From the NCBI GenBank assembly GCA_035720425.1, contig DASTOB010000065.1, positions 1-15,406 on the forward strand: a stretch of 15,406 nucleotides of DNA, in the 5' to 3' direction. Shown here in pieces: positions 12,070-15,406 of this stretch. Numbering within the stretch: position 1 is the first letter of the stretch; the number at the start of each line of letters is the position of its first letter. The notes under the pieces are model-generated. The model had not been told where the DNA came from. It saw only the letters and a list, made by a program, of their open reading frames with translations, and ran no database searches. Source of the stretch: DASTOB01 sp035720425 (GTDB lineage Bacteria; Chloroflexota; Limnocylindria; Limnocylindrales; CSP1-4). A program made the translations under genes and the position numbers.

Positions 12070-13191
12070 GTGCGCATCGCCAGCGTTGTCGGGACCCGCC
12101 CGCAACTGATCAAGGCAGCGGCGCTCGAACCGCCGCTCCGCGCGCGGCACGAGGCGATCCTCGTCGACACCGGCCAGCACTGGGACGACGCCCTGGCCGG
12201 CAACTTCTTCACCGAGCTCGGCCTCGCCCGGCCGGAGCATGCACTCGACGCCGGCGGCGGGACGCACGCCGAGCAGACCGCGGCGATGCTCACCGGGCTC
12301 GAGCCGATCCTCGCGGCCTGGCGACCGGACGCGGTGCTCGTGTACGGCGACACGAACTCGACGCTCGCCGGCGCGCTCGCCGCGGCGAAGCTCGGCATCC
12401 CGGTCGCGCACGTCGAGGCGGGCCTGCGCAGCTTCGACCGGCGGATGCCGGAGGAGCTCAATCGGGTCGTCGCGGATCATCTCTCGACGTGGCTCCTCGC
12501 CCCGACCCCGACGGCCGTGGCCAACCTCGCGGCGGAGGGGCTCGTGGCGGGCGTGACGCTCGTCGGCGACCTCATGCAGGACCTCGCGGCACGCGTCGTC
12601 GCGGAGGTCCGTGAACCGTCCGCGCTCGGTGCGGTCTCGGCGGCCGCCGGCCGGCCGCTCCATCCCGGCGGCTACCTGTTCGGGACGATCCATCGGGCGG
12701 AGAACCGTGAGCCGGCGGCGATCGTCGCCTGGGCGGCCCTGCTCGGCCGGGTCGCGCGACCGAATCGGCCGGTCGTCCTCGCGCTCCATCCCGGGACGCT
12801 CGCGGCGATCGAGCAGGCAGGCACCGCGCTGCCCGACGACGTCATCGTCATCGGCCCGACCGGGTACCGGACGTCGCTTGCCCTCCAGCTCCATGCGGCC
12901 GCCGTCCTGACCGACTCTGGCGGCGTCCAGCGCGAGGCGGCCTGGCTCGGCGTCCCGTGCCTCGTCCTGCGCGGCACGACCGAGTGGCGCGAGGCGGTCG
13001 AAGGATCCGCCGGGCGGATGGTCGTCGTCGGGCTCGACGCGGACCGGGCCGCGACGGAGCTCGCCCGGCTGGCACCGGCGGACCGATCCGCGGATTTGGC
13101 GCGGGAGCGGGCGACCGGCACGATCGTGGCGCCGGCCGGTGCCGCGGCGGCCATCCTCGACGCGCTGGATCGGACACCGGGGACCGCCTGA
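12070..13191 (+). CDS. wecB: UDP-GlcNAc 2-epimerase, non-hydrolysing (WecB/WbpI family)
   Basis: A 373-residue GT-B fold epimerase interconverting UDP-GlcNAc-type and UDP-ManNAc-type sugars. Motifs in order: SVVGTRPQLIKAA (5-17), VDTGQHWD (32-39), YGDTNSTLAG (92-101), HVEAGLRSFDRRMPEELNR (114-132), GTIHRAENR (205-213), LTDSGGVQREAAWLGVPC (280-297) and GTTEWREAV (302-310). The acidic residues in GDT and HVEAG and H208 are the expected active-site groups. GTG at 12070 gives the canonical N-terminus MRIASVVGTRP and normal length; longer readings would run back into the dehydrogenase gene. The RSFDRRMPEELNR wording resembles WbpI, the UDP-GlcNAc3NAcA 2-epimerase, as much as WecB, so the substrate may be the diacetamido uronic acid. 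It lies 13 bases after the 6-dehydrogenase and 2 bases before a GT4. Family certain, symbol provisional. Confidence 0.9.
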   Translation: MRIASVVGTRPQLIKAAALEPPLRARHEAILVDTGQHWDDALAGNFFTELGLARPEHALDAGGGTHAEQTAAMLTGLEPILAAWRPDAVLVYGDTNSTLAGALAAAKLGIPVAHVEAGLRSFDRRMPEELNRVVADHLSTWLLAPTPTAVANLAAEGLVAGVTLVGDLMQDLAARVVAEVREPSALGAVSAAAGRPLHPGGYLFGTIHRAENREPAAIVAWAALLGRVARPNRPVVLALHPGTLAAIEQAGTALPDDVIVIGPTGYRTSLALQLHAAAVLTDSGGVQREAAWLGVPCLVLRGTTEWREAVEGSAGRMVVVGLDADRAATELARLAPADRSADLARERATGTIVAPAGAAAAILDALDRTPGTA

Positions 13192-13193
13192 CC

Positions 13194-14525
13194 GTGCGCG
13201 TCGTCATGTACGTCCAGAACGACGCGACGCACGACTCCCGGGTCCTTCGCGAGGCGGCGTCGCTCGCCGGCGCCGGACACACGGTGACGGTGATGGCGAC
13301 GACCCGCTCGCCGGACGAGCCGGACGGCAGCCGCGAGGAGCGCGACGGGTTCGCCATCGTTCGCGTATCGATCCCGCCTGCCGACCGCGCGCGGATGGAG
13401 CTGATCCGGGCCCCATGGCGCGCGCGCGGCAAGGTTGCCCGCGTCGTCCTCGCGCCGTGGATGATCGTCCGCGGCGCCTGGGTGGCGATCGTCAATCGAG
13501 GTCTCCGCCGGCCGATCCGGATGGGCTGGCTCGAGTACGTCAGACGATGGCAGCAGGAGACGCTCGGCTGGTGCCGGCTGGCGGTCCGGTACGCACCGGT
13601 CGCCGACGTCCATCACGCCCACGACATGGAGGCTCTGCCTGCCGCCCGCGCGGCGGCGCGGCGCGACGGCAGCCAGTACGTCTACGACAGCCACGAGATC
13701 TTCACCGAGTGGGGAGCCCATCGCGCCCAAGCGGCCTGGCTGCGCCGGCTCAGTGCCGCGTGGGAACGTCGCCTCGCACGCGGTGCTGCCGCGGTCGTCA
13801 CGGTCAACGACGCGATCGCCGGCGTCCTGCGCCGGCGTCTCGCCCCACGGCGGATCGTCGTCGTCCACAACTGCCCGCCGCCCTGGCATCCGCCGGGCGA
13901 CGCGCCGGACCACCTCCGGCTGGCCCTCGCGATCCCGCCCGGCGCGCCGATCGTCCTCTGCCACGGCAACCTCATGGCCGGGCGCGGCCTCGAGGAGACC
14001 GCGGCGGCCCTGCGCGAGCCGGGCCTCGAGGCCGCGCATCTCGTGTTTCTCGGCTATCGCGTGTCCGTCGTCGATCGCCTCGTCGCCGACCCGTCGACCG
14101 CGGGACGGGTCCACTTCCTGCCCGCCGTGAGGCCCCAGGACGTGGTCGAGTGGGTCGCCGGCGCGGACGCCGACGTCATGGCGATCCAGCCGACGGACCT
14201 GAACAGCCGACTGAGCAGCCCGAACAAGCTGTTCGAGAGCATCGCCGCCGGCGTTCCGGTCGTGTCGAGCGACCTGCCCGTGCGGCGCCGGATCCTCGTC
14301 GACGACCCGGACGGACCGCTCGGCGAGCTGTGCGACCCCACTGATCCGGCGTCGATCGCGGCCGCGATCCGGCGCGTCCTCGACGCGTCACCGCCCGAGC
14401 GGGCCGACCGCCGCGCGCGCATCCTGCGGGCGGCCCACGAGCGCTGGAACTGGGAGACGGAGGGAGCGAAGCTCGTCGCGCTCTACGACGAGCTGGCGGC
14501 GTCCGGGAGGTCCGCGACCGGCTGA
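13194..14525 (+). CDS. GT4-family glycosyltransferase
   Basis: A 443-residue GT-B glycosyltransferase. The N-terminal half begins VVMYVQNDATHDSRVLREA (3-21), the pattern of bacterial GT4 enzymes that grasp an acceptor near the membrane, and includes DVHHAHDMEALPA (138-150) and VYDSHEIFTE (163-172). The donor half has VVVHNCPPP (222-230), VLCHGNLMAGRGLEE (254-268) and the nucleotide-sugar site RLSSPNKLFESIAAGVPVVS (339-358), with E348 as the second Glu of the usual pair. Residues 68-118, rich in Arg, Trp and hydrophobic residues, may be a membrane-associated insertion. GTG at 13194 is chosen since it starts at the first strand, two bases after the epimerase stop, with a GGGGA ten bases upstream. 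Co-transcription with the dehydrogenase and epimerase suggests it transfers the uronic acid they make. Its 3' end overlaps the opposing gene by 43 bases. Confidence 0.88.
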   Translation: MRVVMYVQNDATHDSRVLREAASLAGAGHTVTVMATTRSPDEPDGSREERDGFAIVRVSIPPADRARMELIRAPWRARGKVARVVLAPWMIVRGAWVAIVNRGLRRPIRMGWLEYVRRWQQETLGWCRLAVRYAPVADVHHAHDMEALPAARAAARRDGSQYVYDSHEIFTEWGAHRAQAAWLRRLSAAWERRLARGAAAVVTVNDAIAGVLRRRLAPRRIVVVHNCPPPWHPPGDAPDHLRLALAIPPGAPIVLCHGNLMAGRGLEETAAALREPGLEAAHLVFLGYRVSVVDRLVADPSTAGRVHFLPAVRPQDVVEWVAGADADVMAIQPTDLNSRLSSPNKLFESIAAGVPVVSSDLPVRRRILVDDPDGPLGELCDPTDPASIAAAIRRVLDASPPERADRRARILRAAHERWNWETEGAKLVALYDELAASGRSATG

Positions 14526-15406
14526 AGCACCTCCGCTCCGGCGGCCGTGATCCGATCGGCACCGGACAGGCGCAGCCAGCCGAGGTCGCCGAGCCAGCGC
14601 AGGCTCCCCGGGGCGATCGTCGCGTGCCCAGCGTCCCGGGCGGGCCCGGCCGCGAGCACGTCGATTCCGCCCGCGCAGACGACGAGGACGGGACGGGCCC
14701 CGCCGTGCGTGCCGGCGGTGCCGTTCGCATGGCGAGCGGCGGTGTCGGCGACCGCGGCATCGACGGCGGCCGACAACCGGGGCAGCACGCGCCGGACGAG
14801 CCGGCGACGGCGTACGCGGCCGGCGAGCCAGCGCGGACCGGCGGCGAGCAGCCCGACGGCACCAGGGCGCCGGGCTCGAGCCGTCGAGCGCAGCAGCTCC
14901 GCCACGTCGTCGGCATCGCGGCCGCCGAGGACGAGCGACGACCGAACCCCCGGCAGCGAGTCGCCCGCGGTGACGATCGTGGCGCCGGCGAGGGCCCACG
15001 CCGGCGCGGCGGCAAGGTGGCGATCGAGCGCTGGCCGGTCGAACGCGACGAGGACGACCGGTTCGCCCGGCGCCGCCGGCGACGCCGCCAGCTCCGGCCG
15101 CGGCACCGACTCGACCCGCCGCGGGTGCTCGGCGAGCACCTCGGCGTAGAGGTCCGCGATCCGGCCGGCGACCGTCTCGGCGCGGTACCCGGCGACGTGG
15201 GCCCGGAGCGCGGCCGGATCGAACGTCGTGCGCCGAGCGAGCGTGGCGAGGATCGCCGCCGCGAGGGCGTCCGGCTCGTCGGGCGGAACGAGGGCCCCGA
15301 CGGCATCCGGATCGGCTCCGAGGACCTCCGTCACCCCGCCCGAATCGGTCGCCACGACGGGCAGCCCGCCGGCGAGCGCCTCGACGGCCACGATCCCCAT
15401 CGTCTC
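14483..15406 (-). CDS. GT4-family glycosyltransferase with extra C-terminal domain, partial (5' end outside window)
   Basis: The last 307 codons of a leftward gene entering at the right edge. The visible part opens exactly at the EX7E motif (ETMGIVAVEALAGGLPVV), continues with DSGGVTEVLG and VGALVPPDEPDALAAAIL, and ends its GT4 portion near visible residue 95. About 43 of the first 60 residues match the GT4 at 8628-10475, by eye. The rest is a domain of about 210 residues that also matches that paralogue, including VVLVAFDR, CAGGIDVLAAGP and PGSLRWLGDLGW, followed by a tail of about 30 residues that the paralogue lacks. A methionine six bases from the edge is internal and not the start. The TAG stop lies inside the convergent GT4 gene. 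Activity is inferred from the family; sugar and acceptor are unknown. Confidence 0.85.
   Translation of the reverse strand, partial: ETMGIVAVEALAGGLPVVATDSGGVTEVLGADPDAVGALVPPDEPDALAAAILATLARRTTFDPAALRAHVAGYRAETVAGRIADLYAEVLAEHPRRVESVPRPELAASPAAPGEPVVLVAFDRPALDRHLAAAPAWALAGATIVTAGDSLPGVRSSLVLGGRDADDVAELLRSTARARRPGAVGLLAAGPRWLAGRVRRRRLVRRVLPRLSAAVDAAVADTAARHANGTAGTHGGARPVLVVCAGGIDVLAAGPARDAGHATIAPGSLRWLGDLGWLRLSGADRITAAGAEVLQPVADLPDAASSS

Overview
The window is very GC-rich (over 70% by eye) and almost fully coding. It has short intergenic gaps, GTG and ATG starts, and three ATGA start/stop overlaps. There is no RNA gene, IS element, CRISPR array or phage gene. A terminal cell-wall-binding repeat 2 module, a DUF3048 (YerB-type) protein, many Ala/Arg/Asp-rich GT4 glycosyltransferases and TANNNT promoter-like boxes suggest a high-GC terrestrial or aquatic Chloroflexota (Limnocylindria/Ellin6529-like) or, less likely, an actinobacterium. 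That placement is inference from style, not from a marker gene.

Layout. (1) 1-2427, rightward: the 3' end of a cell-wall-binding-repeat protein, a polyprenyl-phosphate-mannose-synthase-like GT2 and an overlapping GT4. (2) 2469-3713, leftward: a membrane-anchored DUF3048 protein with a Pro-Thr linker. (3) 3896-8606, rightward operon: a repeat protein with seven exact 15-residue coils and a hydrophobic C-terminal tail, a left-handed beta-helix N-acetyltransferase with a zinc ribbon, a DegT/DnrJ/EryC1 aminotransferase, a Gfo/Idh/MocA sugar-nucleotide dehydrogenase and a GT4-like transferase. (4) 8628-10475, leftward: a GT4 with an extra C-terminal domain of about 195 residues. (5) about 10491-14525, rightward: a UDP-HexNAc 6-dehydrogenase (WecC/WbpA class), a UDP-GlcNAc 2-epimerase (WecB/WbpI class) and a GT4. 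(6) 14483-15406, leftward and cut by the window edge: a second GT4 with the same extra C-terminal domain.

Together this looks like a surface-polysaccharide or glycoprotein-glycan locus. C3 oxidation, C3 transamination, N-acetylation, C6 oxidation and C2 epimerisation are all encoded. That is enough to make UDP-2,3-diacetamido-2,3-dideoxy-hexuronic acids of the GlcNAc3NAcA or ManNAc3NAcA type. Alternatively it could make UDP-GlcNAc3NAc plus UDP-ManNAcA separately. Several GT4 and GT2 enzymes would assemble the glycan. No flippase, polymerase, initiating transferase or exporter is visible, so the locus probably extends beyond the window.

The least explained elements are the 15-residue-repeat solenoid protein that leads the sugar operon by translational coupling, the paired GT4 C-terminal domain, and the in-frame 18-bp or 15-bp tandem repeats at the ends of three genes.
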